Positions 17,320 to 26,827 of a DNA stretch of 64,000 nt are shown here, piece by piece. The position numbers and the translations under genes were made by a program. The stretch lies in assembly GCF_000012645.1 (NCBI RefSeq), contig NC_007577.1, positions 806,001 to 870,000 of the forward strand. The letters are read 5' to 3'. The notes under the pieces were generated by a model, which was not told the DNA's origin, did no database searches, and was given only the letters and a program-made list of their open reading frames with translations. Positions within the stretch are counted from its first letter, which is position 1. Each line of letters opens with the position of its first letter. The stretch is from Prochlorococcus marinus str. MIT 9312. GTDB lineage: Bacteria; Cyanobacteriota; Cyanobacteriia; PCC-6307; Cyanobiaceae.

Positions 17320-17430
17320 ATAAAGGACAGCTTCAATTCTGGTAACTAGATCTATATCAGATAGTTGCTTATTAATTAGATCAGATTTAATAATTGTTAT
17401 TACCGAAATCTTTCCTAAGATAACTCATAT

Positions 17431-18978
17431 TTATTCTGGTGCACCAAGGAATAATTTATATGTATCGTTTTTAGTTTCATCCCAGTATTTGTAACCTAAA
17501 AATTTTACAAAATTGTTCCATTCCGTAATTTCACTTTTATCGATTAATACTCCAATAACAATTTTTCCTACATCAGCACCGTAATTCCGATAATGAAATA
17601 CACTTATTGACCAATTAGATTTCATATTATTTAAGAAATTTATTAATGCTCCAGGTTTTTCGGGAAATTCAAATCTATATAACAACTCAACAAAACTTCT
17701 ATTATTAATTTCTTTGAGATTCTTTGGTAATCGTCCACCTACCATATGTCTTAGATGATTTTTGGATAATTCATCCTCACTTAAATCAATAAATTTGTAC
17801 TGCGAATTCCTAAATTCATCCAAGAGAATTTTTTTATCAACTATTCCATTAACTTCAACTCCTACAAAGATCTGTGCATTTATAGAGTTGGACATTCTAT
17901 AGCTAAATTCAGTTAAATTTCTATTTTTAAGCAACTTACAAAAATCTATTAAACTACCAGCACATTCAGGAATTTCAACTGCCATCATAACCTCTTTGCA
18001 TTCTCCAAGTTCCGCTCTTTCTGCTACAAATCTAAGCCTCTCAAAGTTCATATTTGCACCGCATGCAATAGCAACCATGTTTTTATTTGAATGATTCGAA
18101 TTTAAAATATCTTTTTTCATTCCAGCAATTGATAATGCACCTGCAGGCTCTAGTATCGATCTAGTGTCTTCAAAAACATCTTTGATTGCAGCACATATTT
18201 CATCTGTGTTAACCCTAATCATTTTATCTATATATTTTCTTCCAATATCAAAAGTATTATTACCAACTTTTTTAACGGCTACTCCATCTGCAAACTGTCC
18301 TACTGAAGCTAATTCAACAATTTTTGATTCTTCTAAGGATTTTGACATAGCATCTGCGTCTTGAGGCTCTACTCCAATTATTTTTACTTCAGGCCAAACT
18401 TTCTTAATGTATAAGGATATTCCTGATATCAATCCGCCACCACCAACAGCAATATAAATAGCATAAGGTTTGTCTTTTAATTGTTGTTCAAGTTCAATAG
18501 CTATAGTTCCTTGTCCTGCTATTACTTCAGGATCATCAAAAGGATGAATAAAACATAAATTTCTTTCTTTGCTAATCCTTATTGCCTCTCTATAAGTTTC
18601 ATCATAATTATCTCCATATAATATAACTTTTGCCTTTAGATTTTTTACTGCATTAATTTTTACTAGAGGCGTTGTAAGGGGCATTAATATGGTTGCTTGG
18701 CAATTTAACTTGAGAGCACTTAGTGCTACCCCCTGAGCATGATTTCCAGCACTTGATGTAATTACTCCTTGAGCAAGCTGCGATTTAGTGAGCTTACTCA
18801 TTTTGTTAAATGCCCCTCTTATTTTGAATGAAAACACATCTTGAAGATCTTCTCTTTTTAAGAAAACTTCATTATTAAGCTTATTACTTAAATTATGTGC
18901 TTTTTCTAGTGGTGTTTTTTTTGCTACTTCATAGACTTCAGCCTGAAGTATTTTTTCAAAATAATCATTCATATACAT
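17431..18978 (-). CDS. ilvA: Threonine ammonia-lyase (threonine dehydratase)
   Basis: A 515-residue biosynthetic threonine dehydratase making 2-oxobutanoate from threonine, the first step to isoleucine. The PLP-lysine block is VFSFKIRGAFNKM, the cofactor Asn/Ser region SSAGNHAQGVA and the phosphate-binding glycine loop VGGGGLISG. Two C-terminal ACT-like regulatory modules (about 330-510) mark the isoleucine-feedback-controlled, long form. Two in-frame ATGs lie at 18978 and 18972; either could be used. It is divergent from dxs and followed by scpB. Confidence 0.95.
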   Translation of the reverse strand: MYMNDYFEKILQAEVYEVAKKTPLEKAHNLSNKLNNEVFLKREDLQDVFSFKIRGAFNKMSKLTKSQLAQGVITSSAGNHAQGVALSALKLNCQATILMPLTTPLVKINAVKNLKAKVILYGDNYDETYREAIRISKERNLCFIHPFDDPEVIAGQGTIAIELEQQLKDKPYAIYIAVGGGGLISGISLYIKKVWPEVKIIGVEPQDADAMSKSLEESKIVELASVGQFADGVAVKKVGNNTFDIGRKYIDKMIRVNTDEICAAIKDVFEDTRSILEPAGALSIAGMKKDILNSNHSNKNMVAIACGANMNFERLRFVAERAELGECKEVMMAVEIPECAGSLIDFCKLLKNRNLTEFSYRMSNSINAQIFVGVEVNGIVDKKILLDEFRNSQYKFIDLSEDELSKNHLRHMVGGRLPKNLKEINNRSFVELLYRFEFPEKPGALINFLNNMKSNWSISVFHYRNYGADVGKIVIGVLIDKSEITEWNNFVKFLGYKYWDETKNDTYKLFLGAPE

Positions 18979-19088
18979 ATTTTTAGCATTAATTATTAAT
19001 CTAATAAAACATTACATGATCGATTTCATAAAAATTACTCATTTTGCACCTCGGCGTTTTAAATTATATGTATAACTATTTTTATGTA

Positions 19089-20978
19089 ATGCTTTTAAGT
19101 GAGTTAAGCCATCCGAATGAACTACATGGCTTAACAGTTTCACAATTAGAGGAAATTGCTTGTCAAATTAGAGAAAGACATCTCCAAGTAGTATCTACAA
19201 GTGGTGGACACCTTGGCCCTGGATTAGGTGTAGTCGAATTGACATTGGCTTTATATCAAACTCTAGATCTTGATAGCGACAGGGTTGTTTGGGATGTTGG
19301 TCATCAAGGTTATCCTCATAAATTAATAACAGGTCGTTTCAGTCAATTTGATTCACTTAGACAACAAAATGGAGTAGCAGGATATCTTAAAAGAAGTGAA
19401 AGTAAATTTGACCATTTTGGTGCAGGTCATGCAAGTACATCAATTTCAGCTGCTTTAGGAATGGCAATAGCAAGAGATAGAAAAGGTGAAAATCATAAAT
19501 GTGTAGCAGTTATAGGAGATGGAGCATTAACTGGTGGAATGGCTTTAGAAGCTATAAATCATGCCGGACATTTACCTAATACTCCATTAGTTGTAGTTTT
19601 AAATGATAATGACATGTCAATATCGCCTCCAGTTGGAGCACTTTCTTCTTATTTAAATAAAGTTAGACTTAGTCCTCCATTACAATTTTTATCAGATAGT
19701 GTGCAGGAAAGTGTAAAAAATATTCCGTTAATTGGTAAGGATATTCCAGAAGAATTAAAAAATATTAAGGGCAGTGTGAGACGTTTAGCTGTTCCTAAGG
19801 TTGGAGCAGTTTTTGAAGAACTCGGATTTACATATATGGGCCCAATTGATGGTCATGATATTGAAAATTTAATTAATACATTTAATGCTGCGCATAGACT
19901 TAAAAAACCTGTTCTCGTTCATATTGTTACAACAAAGGGTAAGGGTTATCCTTATGCAGAAGCAGATCAAGTTGGATACCATGCTCAGTCTGCATTTGAC
20001 CTGACGACAGGTAAATCTATCCCATCAAAAAAACCAAAGCCCGTAAGTTATAGCAAAATATTTGGTCAAACATTATTAAAAATATGTGAACAAGATAGCA
20101 AAGTTATTGGTATAACAGCAGCTATGGCTACTGGCACAGGATTAGATATATTGCAAAAGAATATTCCAGAGCAATACGTTGATGTAGGCATAGCTGAGCA
20201 GCATGCAGTTACTCTTGCCGCAGGAATGTCGTGCGATGGTCTTAAACCTGTTGTTGCTATTTATAGCACTTTCCTGCAACGTGCTTTTGATCAATTAATT
20301 CATGATGTAGGGATACAAAATTTACCTGTATCTTTTGTACTTGATAGAGCTGGAATTGTTGGAGCTGACGGCCCTACTCACCAAGGGCAATACGATATTA
20401 GTTATATGAGATCCATACCAAATTTTGTCTTAATGGCCCCAAAAGATGAGTCTGAATTGCAGAGAATGTTAATAACATCAATTAACCATAAGGGACCTAC
20501 AGCATTAAGAATACCTAGAGGTTCTGGATTAGGTGTTGCTGTAATGGATGAAGGTTGGGAACCATTGAATATAGGTGAGGCTGAAATACTAGAAGAGGGA
20601 AATGATATTTTAATTATTGCTTATGGATCAATGGTCGCTTCAGCTATTGAAACAGCAGAGATATTAAAAGGTATGAACATTAATACTTGTATTGTAAATG
20701 CAAGATTTGTTAAACCTCTCGATAAAAATCTTATTATTCCTTTGGCAAGTAGGATTCAAAAAGTGGTAACGATGGAAGAAGGAACCTTAATAGGTGGTTT
20801 TGGTTCAGCTATCGTTGAATTATTTAACGATAATGAAGTAAATATTCCTGTATATAGAATAGGTATACCTGATGTTTTAGTTGATCATGCATCACCTGAT
20901 CAGAGTAAAGAAAAATTAGGTCTTATGCCTGATCAGATGGCAGATAAAATAATTCAGAAATTTAAATTAAATAATTAA
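19089..20978 (+). CDS. dxs: 1-deoxy-D-xylulose-5-phosphate synthase
   Basis: A 629-residue thiamine-diphosphate enzyme joining pyruvate and glyceraldehyde-3-phosphate, the first and controlling step of the MEP isoprenoid route feeding chlorophyll phytol tail, carotenoids and quinones. Visible motifs are [15 protein letters not shown], the ThDP-binding [13 protein letters not shown]...[24 protein letters not shown] with the catalytic Glu, and [16 protein letters not shown] chose ATG at 19089 ([15 protein letters not shown]), which matches the family start. An in-frame TTG at 19044 would add 15 unconserved residues. Confidence 0.97.
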   Translation: MLLSELSHPNELHGLTVSQLEEIACQIRERHLQVVSTSGGHLGPGLGVVELTLALYQTLDLDSDRVVWDVGHQGYPHKLITGRFSQFDSLRQQNGVAGYLKRSESKFDHFGAGHASTSISAALGMAIARDRKGENHKCVAVIGDGALTGGMALEAINHAGHLPNTPLVVVLNDNDMSISPPVGALSSYLNKVRLSPPLQFLSDSVQESVKNIPLIGKDIPEELKNIKGSVRRLAVPKVGAVFEELGFTYMGPIDGHDIENLINTFNAAHRLKKPVLVHIVTTKGKGYPYAEADQVGYHAQSAFDLTTGKSIPSKKPKPVSYSKIFGQTLLKICEQDSKVIGITAAMATGTGLDILQKNIPEQYVDVGIAEQHAVTLAAGMSCDGLKPVVAIYSTFLQRAFDQLIHDVGIQNLPVSFVLDRAGIVGADGPTHQGQYDISYMRSIPNFVLMAPKDESELQRMLITSINHKGPTALRIPRGSGLGVAVMDEGWEPLNIGEAEILEEGNDILIIAYGSMVASAIETAEILKGMNINTCIVNARFVKPLDKNLIIPLASRIQKVVTMEEGTLIGGFGSAIVELFNDNEVNIPVYRIGIPDVLVDHASPDQSKEKLGLMPDQMADKIIQKFKLNN

Positions 20979-20997
20979 AAATTTATTTTATAAATTT
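20979..20997. terminator. Possible bidirectional terminator between dxs and psaK
   Basis: A perfect A/T-only inverted repeat (8-bp stems 20979-20986 and 20990-20997, 3-base loop) fills the 19 bases between the convergent dxs and psaK stop codons. With no G-C pair the stem is weak and could be chance in this base composition, so this is tentative. Confidence 0.3.
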
Positions 20998-21258
20998 CTA
21001 TAAAACACCACGTGATGCTAATCCAAGGATGGCACCTATTCCGAATATGTGACCTAGGCAATTAGCTCCAACAACAGATGCGTGACTTAAACCACCATAG
21101 AATGTTGAATTAGGTATTTCAAAACCTTCATTAGGTTTTTGAATATTTGCTCTAGCTATTGCATAAGCAATACCATTACATGTAATCATTATCATGGCGC
21201 ATTTTGGAGACCAAGAAAATGTTGCTGGATCTGCAGCTGCAAATAATGTAGTAAGCAT
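20998..21258 (-). CDS. psaK: Photosystem I subunit PsaK
   Basis: An 86-residue PsaK, a peripheral photosystem I subunit with two transmembrane helices that binds chlorophyll and carotenoid at the complex edge. The family signature is seen in WSPKCAMIMITCNGIAYAIA (first helix) and LSHASVVGANCLGHIFGIGAILGLASRGVL (second helix to C-terminus). The first eight residues are a short leader-like stretch before FAAADPATFSWS. It ends the leftward run that carries DUF3593, DUF2499 and peroxiredoxin genes. Confidence 0.95.
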   Translation of the reverse strand: MLTTLFAAADPATFSWSPKCAMIMITCNGIAYAIARANIQKPNEGFEIPNSTFYGGLSHASVVGANCLGHIFGIGAILGLASRGVL

Positions 21259-21324
21259 AAAATTACGTTATTTTTATATATTCTCTAATACTTTTTGCCA
21301 AAAAACACAAAATTGTAAAAGGTC

Positions 21325-21660
21325 TTAAGAGTTGTTTACTTCTAAAGTATTTAACATCTTTATGAATCCAAATAATATTACAAAATCGCTTAAGGTCAAG
21401 AAAAACTCAGCCGAACCATGTAGAAAGTCAACTTCTACAAGGGTTTTATTGTAATAAGTTAATGAAAAAATAGACAAAACTATAGTTATTAATACAAATA
21501 ACACTGTCAAGGAAAAGCCTGTTTTTACTAATATATTGACAGATTTGATCTTGTATAAGTAAAACAAAAAGATTAAATATGGAAAAATTGAAGCAGAAAA
21601 TAATACTGTATTATCATAATTAGATAATTTTTCTAAAATCCTTAAAAAAAAATCATTCAT
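21325..21660 (-). CDS. DUF3593 family membrane protein
   Basis: A 111-residue protein with three hydrophobic helices. The FSASIFPYLIFLFYLYK start and the later VDFLHGSAEFFLTLSDFVILFGF segment match DUF3593, a family limited to cyanobacteria and plastid-bearing eukaryotes. Function is unknown. Its start overlaps the stop of the DUF2499 gene by 8 bases, so the pair is probably translationally coupled; DUF2499 and DUF3593 are often neighbours. It lies 66 bases upstream of psaK. Confidence 0.82.
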   Translation of the reverse strand: MNDFFLRILEKLSNYDNTVLFSASIFPYLIFLFYLYKIKSVNILVKTGFSLTVLFVLITIVLSIFSLTYYNKTLVEVDFLHGSAEFFLTLSDFVILFGFIKMLNTLEVNNS

Positions 21661-21955
21661 AAGTCAAAGATTTTTTGTATATAACAATAGTTGCTAGCGC
21701 TAATGTTGAGTTACCTATAAAAGTCATGATACCTTGAAGAGTTACTAAACCATACAATGCTTGTTGATTATCATAAATGTGCCAGGTAATTGCACACATT
21801 GCACTAATAAAATTAGGAATCATAGCTAAGCTTAACCAAAAAAAAGTTGTATATTTTTCAAAATTACTAATTTTTTTAATTATAAATATTGCATAAATCC
21901 ATTCAATTACTGATGAGATATGTATTAACCAAGTTCCAAATGATAGTTCGTGCAA
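21653..21955 (-). CDS. DUF2499 (Ycf49-like) membrane protein
   Basis: A 100-residue protein with about three hydrophobic helices and the motifs HELSFGTWLIHISSVIEW and MIPNFISAMCAITWHIYDN, then LQGIMTFIGNSTLALA, matching DUF2499/Ycf49, conserved in cyanobacteria and plastids. Its role is not established. It overlaps the DUF3593 gene by 8 bases and follows the peroxiredoxin gene by 4 bases, so these genes look like one transcription unit with psaK at the end. Confidence 0.84.
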   Translation of the reverse strand: MHELSFGTWLIHISSVIEWIYAIFIIKKISNFEKYTTFFWLSLAMIPNFISAMCAITWHIYDNQQALYGLVTLQGIMTFIGNSTLALATIVIYKKSLTYE

Positions 21956-21959
21956 AATA

Positions 21960-22496
21960 TTATATTTTTTTCTTTAGTACGTTAAGTACTTCCTTAGCAT
22001 GATTTATAGGTAAAACACTTATCCATCTATAAGAAATTGTCCCTTCTGGAGAAATCAAAAAAGTATTTCTATCTGAATATGGTGGAATCCACGAACCATA
22101 TTTATCGCTAATAATTCCTTCAGGATCAGATAATAAAGTGTAGGTTATTGATTTTTCGCTACAGAAACTTTCATGAGAATCTTTTTTATCAGCACTAATA
22201 CCAATAATTTCGGCATTGTATTTTGAAAAATCTTTTTTTAATTCTGAAAAACCTTTAGCTTCAAGAGTACAACCTGCTGTAAAATCCTTTGGATAAAAAT
22301 ATATAACAAGCCATTTACCTTGAAAATCACTTAATTCCCAAATTTTTTTTGATTTTATGTTTTTATTAAAACCTTCTAACTGAAAGTTTGGAGCCGAATC
22401 CCCAACTTCAGGAGCAAAGTCAAAAGCTAATGTTGAATTACAATTAATTAAAAGAAAAAATGATATTAATATACTTACAACTAGAGTTCTCATCAA
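21960..22496 (-). CDS. Exported peroxiredoxin (BCP/PrxQ family) lacking the usual resolving Cys
   Basis: A 178-residue thioredoxin-fold peroxiredoxin with an N-terminal hydrophobic signal (about residues 3-24, likely cut after TLA), placing it in the thylakoid lumen or periplasm. The peroxidatic Cys lies in YPKDFTAGCTLEAKGF. In typical PrxQ a second Cys follows five residues later (C-x4-C); here that position is Lys. Another Cys in ESFCSEKS, about 45 residues on, might serve instead, or the enzyme may work as a 1-Cys type. It removes peroxides. It lies two bases from rpmB. Confidence 0.88.
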   Translation of the reverse strand: MMRTLVVSILISFFLLINCNSTLAFDFAPEVGDSAPNFQLEGFNKNIKSKKIWELSDFQGKWLVIYFYPKDFTAGCTLEAKGFSELKKDFSKYNAEIIGISADKKDSHESFCSEKSITYTLLSDPEGIISDKYGSWIPPYSDRNTFLISPEGTISYRWISVLPINHAKEVLNVLKKKI

Positions 22497-22498
22497 AT

Positions 22499-22735
22499 TT
22501 AGAATTTTTTTAAATCAACTCCATTTGATTTGGCAAATTTATCTAAACCTACTTTTTGTACAGATTTTAGCGCTTTGGTACTAATTTTTATATTCACCCA
22601 TTTCTTTCCTTCTTCCCACCAAAGTCTTCTTTTTTGAAGATTGACTTGTTGTAATTTTTTTGTTCGAATATGTGAGTGGCTGACGGCCATTCCGTTATTG
22701 GCTTTTGCCCCAGTTAGTTCGCAAACCCTTGACAT
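22499..22735 (-). CDS. rpmB: 50S ribosomal protein L28
   Basis: A 78-residue L28 with the expected start [20 protein letters not shown], the basic middle [20 protein letters not shown] and ending near [13 protein letters not shown]28 sits near the E site of the large subunit. The cyanobacterial/plastid form is recognisable from length and the [13 protein letters not shown] segment. It stands between htpG (39 bases upstream) and the peroxiredoxin gene (2 bases downstream). Confidence 0.97.
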   Translation of the reverse strand: MSRVCELTGAKANNGMAVSHSHIRTKKLQQVNLQKRRLWWEEGKKWVNIKISTKALKSVQKVGLDKFAKSNGVDLKKF

Positions 22736-22774
22736 ATTTTTTGAGTTAGATCTTTAAAAATTTTAACATACGAC

Positions 22775-24679
22775 TTAAATCGTTGAATTAAGCAATTCTG
22801 AAATTAATTCGGCATTATTATTTTGTAAATTAATAATCTGTTCTTGATCTAATCCACCAACGGAAAGTTTAGCCATATCGTAAACTTGATTAGCAATTTT
22901 AGATGCCAATGGATTTTCAATAGTATCTTTTTCATCAATAATTATTTTATTGCCTGTAATTTTATTAAGGCCAACAATAAGTGGATGTTCTTTGTTAATT
23001 AAGAGCACATGATATTCAGGTAAGCCAGGCATCTTTTGTTCCATGTAAGCACCCATATCGTTAATTCTTCTCATTTGTTCTGGAAGCAAGATCATTGCAG
23101 GTGGAGCACCTTTACTTGGAAGTGATTGCACTTTAACTGTTACTTTCTCATTGTTAAGTGCTTTTACAATTGTATCTCTAAGATTTTCTGTATTTGATTT
23201 GCCATCCTTATCTACAATTTCTTTAGATTCCGTATCTTCTAGTTCATTGATTTCTGAATCAACTCTTTGGAATTGATAATCTTCGTTTTTACTTTCTAAC
23301 CAAGGAAGGAATTGTGCATCAATTAAGGGATCTGATTTAATAACTTCTTTGCTATCAGATAAACAGATATTTAATGCGCTTGACTGAGCAATCAAATCTG
23401 AACAGTAAATTATTTTTTTAGAATCAGTTATCTTATTACGTTCTTTATAATTTGCGAGAGTTGTAAAATATTTATCATTTGATTTGATAAGTGATTTATT
23501 TTCGATATCTTTTTTTAAGTCTTTCTCTGGATTTATGATTGTTTCGAAAATTATGCTGTTATCTACTAAATCAGCAAATTTTTCATCTTCGATAGCGCCA
23601 ATTTTAATAAAAGCAGAAATGGAATCCCAAATTTCTGCATAAAATTCTGGTGATTTTTTTATCAAATCCTTCAGTTTATTAGCGATTTTTTTTGAAATAA
23701 ATGATGATATAGATCTTACTTTTCTATCTGTTTGTAATGCGCTTCTACTGACATTTAGGGGGATATCTGTAGAGTCAATTACTCCTCTTAGAGGCAAAAG
23801 GTATTTTGGTACTATCTCTTTTATTGAATCGCTTACGAATACTTGATTACAAAATAGTTTAATTTCTCCCTTTTCCCAATCAGCTCTTCCAGACAACTTA
23901 GGAAAATACAATATCCCTTGAATGTCATATGGATAATCTGTATTTAGATGAATCCATAACAGTGGATCTCCCTGAAAAGGATAAAGGTATTTATATAACT
24001 CAATATAATCTTGATCTTTTAATTCACTAGGTTGTTTTCTCCAAGGAGGATTTTTCTTATTAATTGCCTCACCTTCCAATAAGACATCTATTTGCATAAA
24101 ATCACAATATTTTTTTATTAATGATTTAATCCTTTCAGGCTCAATAAACTCTTTTTCTTCTTCAAGTAGGTGAAGTATCACATCTGTACCAATTGTTTCT
24201 CTTTCCGACTCCTCTAACGTGAAATTTGGTGATCCATCACAAGACCATTTGAAAGCTTTTGATTCTCCAATTGCTGATTTAGTTAATATATCAACTCTAT
24301 TTGCCACCATGAAACTTGAATAAAAACCAAGTCCAAAATGACCAATAAATTCATCATTATTTTTTTTGTATTTTGTTAGGAATTCTTCTGCGCTCGAGAA
24401 TGCTACTTGGTTTATGTACTTCTTAATTTCTTCATCATTCATTCCAATTCCATTATCAGAAATTGTTAGGGTATTATTTTCACGGTCAATAGATATTTTT
24501 ACTTGAGCTTCTTCAGTATTTTCGCAGTCGCCTGCCATAGAGGCCATTCTTCGTTTACTTATTGCGTCAACACCATTACTAACAAGTTCTCTTAAAAAGA
24601 TTTCATGGTCAGAATATACTGCCTTCTTAATAATTGGGAAAATATTTTCAGTATTAATACGAATTTCGCCTTTTTCCAT
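22775..24679 (-). CDS. htpG: Molecular chaperone HtpG (Hsp90)
   Basis: A 634-residue bacterial Hsp90. The N-terminal GHKL ATP-binding domain shows EIFLRELVSNGVDAISKRR, ISDNGIGMNDEEI and IGHFGLGFYSSFMVA. The middle domain has NVSRSALQTDR with the catalytic Arg, and the C-terminal part is the dimerisation region ending near QIINLQNNNAELIS. It folds client proteins; in cyanobacteria it assists phycobilisome linkers, tetrapyrrole enzymes and heat tolerance. The gap of 119 bases to hisZ upstream leaves room for its own promoter. Confidence 0.97.
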   Translation of the reverse strand: MEKGEIRINTENIFPIIKKAVYSDHEIFLRELVSNGVDAISKRRMASMAGDCENTEEAQVKISIDRENNTLTISDNGIGMNDEEIKKYINQVAFSSAEEFLTKYKKNNDEFIGHFGLGFYSSFMVANRVDILTKSAIGESKAFKWSCDGSPNFTLEESERETIGTDVILHLLEEEKEFIEPERIKSLIKKYCDFMQIDVLLEGEAINKKNPPWRKQPSELKDQDYIELYKYLYPFQGDPLLWIHLNTDYPYDIQGILYFPKLSGRADWEKGEIKLFCNQVFVSDSIKEIVPKYLLPLRGVIDSTDIPLNVSRSALQTDRKVRSISSFISKKIANKLKDLIKKSPEFYAEIWDSISAFIKIGAIEDEKFADLVDNSIIFETIINPEKDLKKDIENKSLIKSNDKYFTTLANYKERNKITDSKKIIYCSDLIAQSSALNICLSDSKEVIKSDPLIDAQFLPWLESKNEDYQFQRVDSEINELEDTESKEIVDKDGKSNTENLRDTIVKALNNEKVTVKVQSLPSKGAPPAMILLPEQMRRINDMGAYMEQKMPGLPEYHVLLINKEHPLIVGLNKITGNKIIIDEKDTIENPLASKIANQVYDMAKLSVGGLDQEQIINLQNNNAELISELLNSTI

Positions 24680-24798
24680 TTAAAAAAAAATCTAACATTT
24701 TAAATCCTATTTCCTAAAAACTAGTTAATCAAGTTTAATTAGGAGTATTGTCCGAACAAAATATGAATTTAAAAACTTAAATAAACTCTTAAAAGGTT

Positions 24799-25950
24799 TT
24801 ATTTAACCCATAAAATCTCACTACAATTATTTTCTTTCATTATTAAAGTGGCTTTAGCAAAGTCATCACATGGATTTAAATGTAAGACAGCAATATTTCC
24901 TCTTTTCTGTAGTTCTTTTTGCTTATTCATACCTTTTTCTAGCAAATTAGAATCTTTAAACATTAATAAAATTTTTTTCTTATCTGTCTTTTCTTCCTTA
25001 ATTAAATTTCTTAAAATATCTATTGAAATAGTAAATCCAATTCCATTTAGGATTTTCTCATTAGGACTAAAGAATCTTACAAGTTCATCATATCTTCCAC
25101 CTTTTGCGATCACGTTTTTATTATTACCACTATCCCCTATAAGTTGAAAAACTATTCCTTCGTATAAATTCAAGTGAGGTTGAAAAGTAGGATCAAGTTG
25201 TAATTTAACACCATATTTATTTGATATTTTTGATAATATTTCAAATAAAAAATTTAGGTCATCTAATGTTTTACTACTGCCATATATACTTTTCAATTTT
25301 TTTAATATTGCAATTGGTTCACCTCTTGTGAATAATAAATCTTTAAGAATATATTTATCATCTTCCTCAATTCCTAATTTAGATAATTTATCTTGATCAA
25401 GGTTAACTAGACTTTTCTTAATTTCTTCAAAATTATTATTTTTATATTTATTCAATATCAAGTCCATAATTTTTGTGGTACTAACTAATAGACTTAAATT
25501 ACAATCATCCTTCAAATTAATATTATCTATTGCATCAAACAATATATTAATAACTTCAATTTCTGGGTATTTTGTATCATATCCAATTAATTCAATTCCA
25601 CTATGCAGTTTTTCTTGCAACTTAAATAAATTTTTATTATTTTGTTTTTTATCAAAGACTATTCCATTAGTAAATAATCTTATAGGTCTTTTCTTATTTA
25701 TTAATCTAGTAGATGACAATTTGACAATAGATGTTGTCATTTCTGGTCTAAGACATAATGAATTATTACTTACTATTCCAACAATTTCATTTTCTTCGAT
25801 AACACCTCGACCCTTTATCGTCTCTAAAGTGTTTATAAAAGAAGGTGAGACTTCTTCATAACCCCATAGTTTATAAATATTATTTAAATTATTTATAATA
25901 TTGGAGTTATTCCTTACATCTACTAATTTAATTTCTTTTATATCAGTCAT
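24799..25950 (-). CDS. hisZ: ATP phosphoribosyltransferase regulatory subunit HisZ
   Basis: A 383-residue paralogue of histidyl-tRNA synthetase without the anticodon domain. HisRS-like elements are visible: LCLRPEMTTSIVKLSS (motif 2 region), FQLIGDSGNNKNVIAKGGRYDELVRFF and NGIGFTISIDIL. HisZ is required with the short form of HisG to start histidine synthesis. hisG is not in the window. HisZ is less conserved than true HisRS, and the lack of an anticodon-binding domain together with its length favours HisZ. It follows the inositol-phosphatase gene by 23 bases. Confidence 0.85.
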   Translation of the reverse strand: MTDIKEIKLVDVRNNSNIINNLNNIYKLWGYEEVSPSFINTLETIKGRGVIEENEIVGIVSNNSLCLRPEMTTSIVKLSSTRLINKKRPIRLFTNGIVFDKKQNNKNLFKLQEKLHSGIELIGYDTKYPEIEVINILFDAIDNINLKDDCNLSLLVSTTKIMDLILNKYKNNNFEEIKKSLVNLDQDKLSKLGIEEDDKYILKDLLFTRGEPIAILKKLKSIYGSSKTLDDLNFLFEILSKISNKYGVKLQLDPTFQPHLNLYEGIVFQLIGDSGNNKNVIAKGGRYDELVRFFSPNEKILNGIGFTISIDILRNLIKEEKTDKKKILLMFKDSNLLEKGMNKQKELQKRGNIAVLHLNPCDDFAKATLIMKENNCSEILWVK

Positions 25951-25973
25951 TTTAATATTTAAAGATTTATATT

Positions 25974-26822
25974 TTAGGTATAAAGATTTTTATTAAATGG
26001 AGAAACATTATCTAGTTCATTTTTTAATTCATCCTCAAGGCGGGGTGAGCATGCAAGAATTCTTCCAGAACTTAAATTAAATTCGCCAGATGGATAATTC
26101 GAAATAATTCCACCTGCCTCTTTAACAATAATAGCACCGGCAGCTAGGTCCCATACCTCTAACCCCCTTTCCCAGTATCCGTCTACCTTTCCTGCAGCAA
26201 CAAATGCTAAGTCAACTGCTGCCGCTCCACCTCTTCTAACTCCTCTAGTTTTATGTGTTAAGTAACAAAATTCAGCATAATTATTATTTTCTGTCTCAAA
26301 CCTGTCATAAGAAAAACCAGTCACTAGTAAACTTTCAGAAAGGTTACGAGGACTCGATACTTTAATTTTAGTATCATTGCAGAACGATCCTATACCTATA
26401 CATGCTGAATATAGTTCATTTAAATATGGGACTGATATAGCTCCTATAATTGGCTTATTTTTATATACAAGACCAATAGAAGTTCCAAAAAAAGGATACC
26501 CATGGGAATAATTTGTTGTACCGTCTAATGGGTCTATGCACCATGTTAAATCAGAAGATTTATTTAATTTCCCAGATTCCTCAGCATTGATAGATATATT
26601 GGGTGTTTTTTCTATTAAATATTCTTTTATTTTATTTTCAACTTCCAAATCTACATTGGTTACAAGATCACCTTTCCTACCTTTAGATGATATTTGTTGA
26701 ATTTTATTGTAATTTATTTTAAGAATTTCATTCCCAATTTGAGCAGAATTTTTGGCTATTTCATACAACTTAGATAAGCTTATATGATTTGTGAGTTCTT
26801 CTATTTCGCTTAGTTTAAACAT
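25974..26822 (-). CDS. Inositol monophosphatase family protein
   Basis: A 282-residue metal-dependent phosphatase of the FIG superfamily. The metal-binding motifs are NAEESGK (Glu), WCIDPLDGTTNYSHGYP and, in the C-terminal half, WERGLEVWDLAAGAIIVKEAGG, the second signature. Members act on inositol phosphate, on histidinol phosphate or on other sugar phosphates. Sitting just upstream of hisZ raises the possibility of a histidinol-phosphatase role, but sequence alone does not settle it. It lies 5 bases after the ferredoxin gene. Confidence 0.88.
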   Translation of the reverse strand: MFKLSEIEELTNHISLSKLYEIAKNSAQIGNEILKINYNKIQQISSKGRKGDLVTNVDLEVENKIKEYLIEKTPNISINAEESGKLNKSSDLTWCIDPLDGTTNYSHGYPFFGTSIGLVYKNKPIIGAISVPYLNELYSACIGIGSFCNDTKIKVSSPRNLSESLLVTGFSYDRFETENNNYAEFCYLTHKTRGVRRGGAAAVDLAFVAAGKVDGYWERGLEVWDLAAGAIIVKEAGGIISNYPSGEFNLSSGRILACSPRLEDELKNELDNVSPFNKNLYT

Positions 26823-26827
26823 GATAA

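Noticed and set aside
19044-19088. TTG-initiated N-terminal extension of dxs
   Set aside because: The 15 added residues are absent from Dxs proteins; ATG at 19089 gives the family start.
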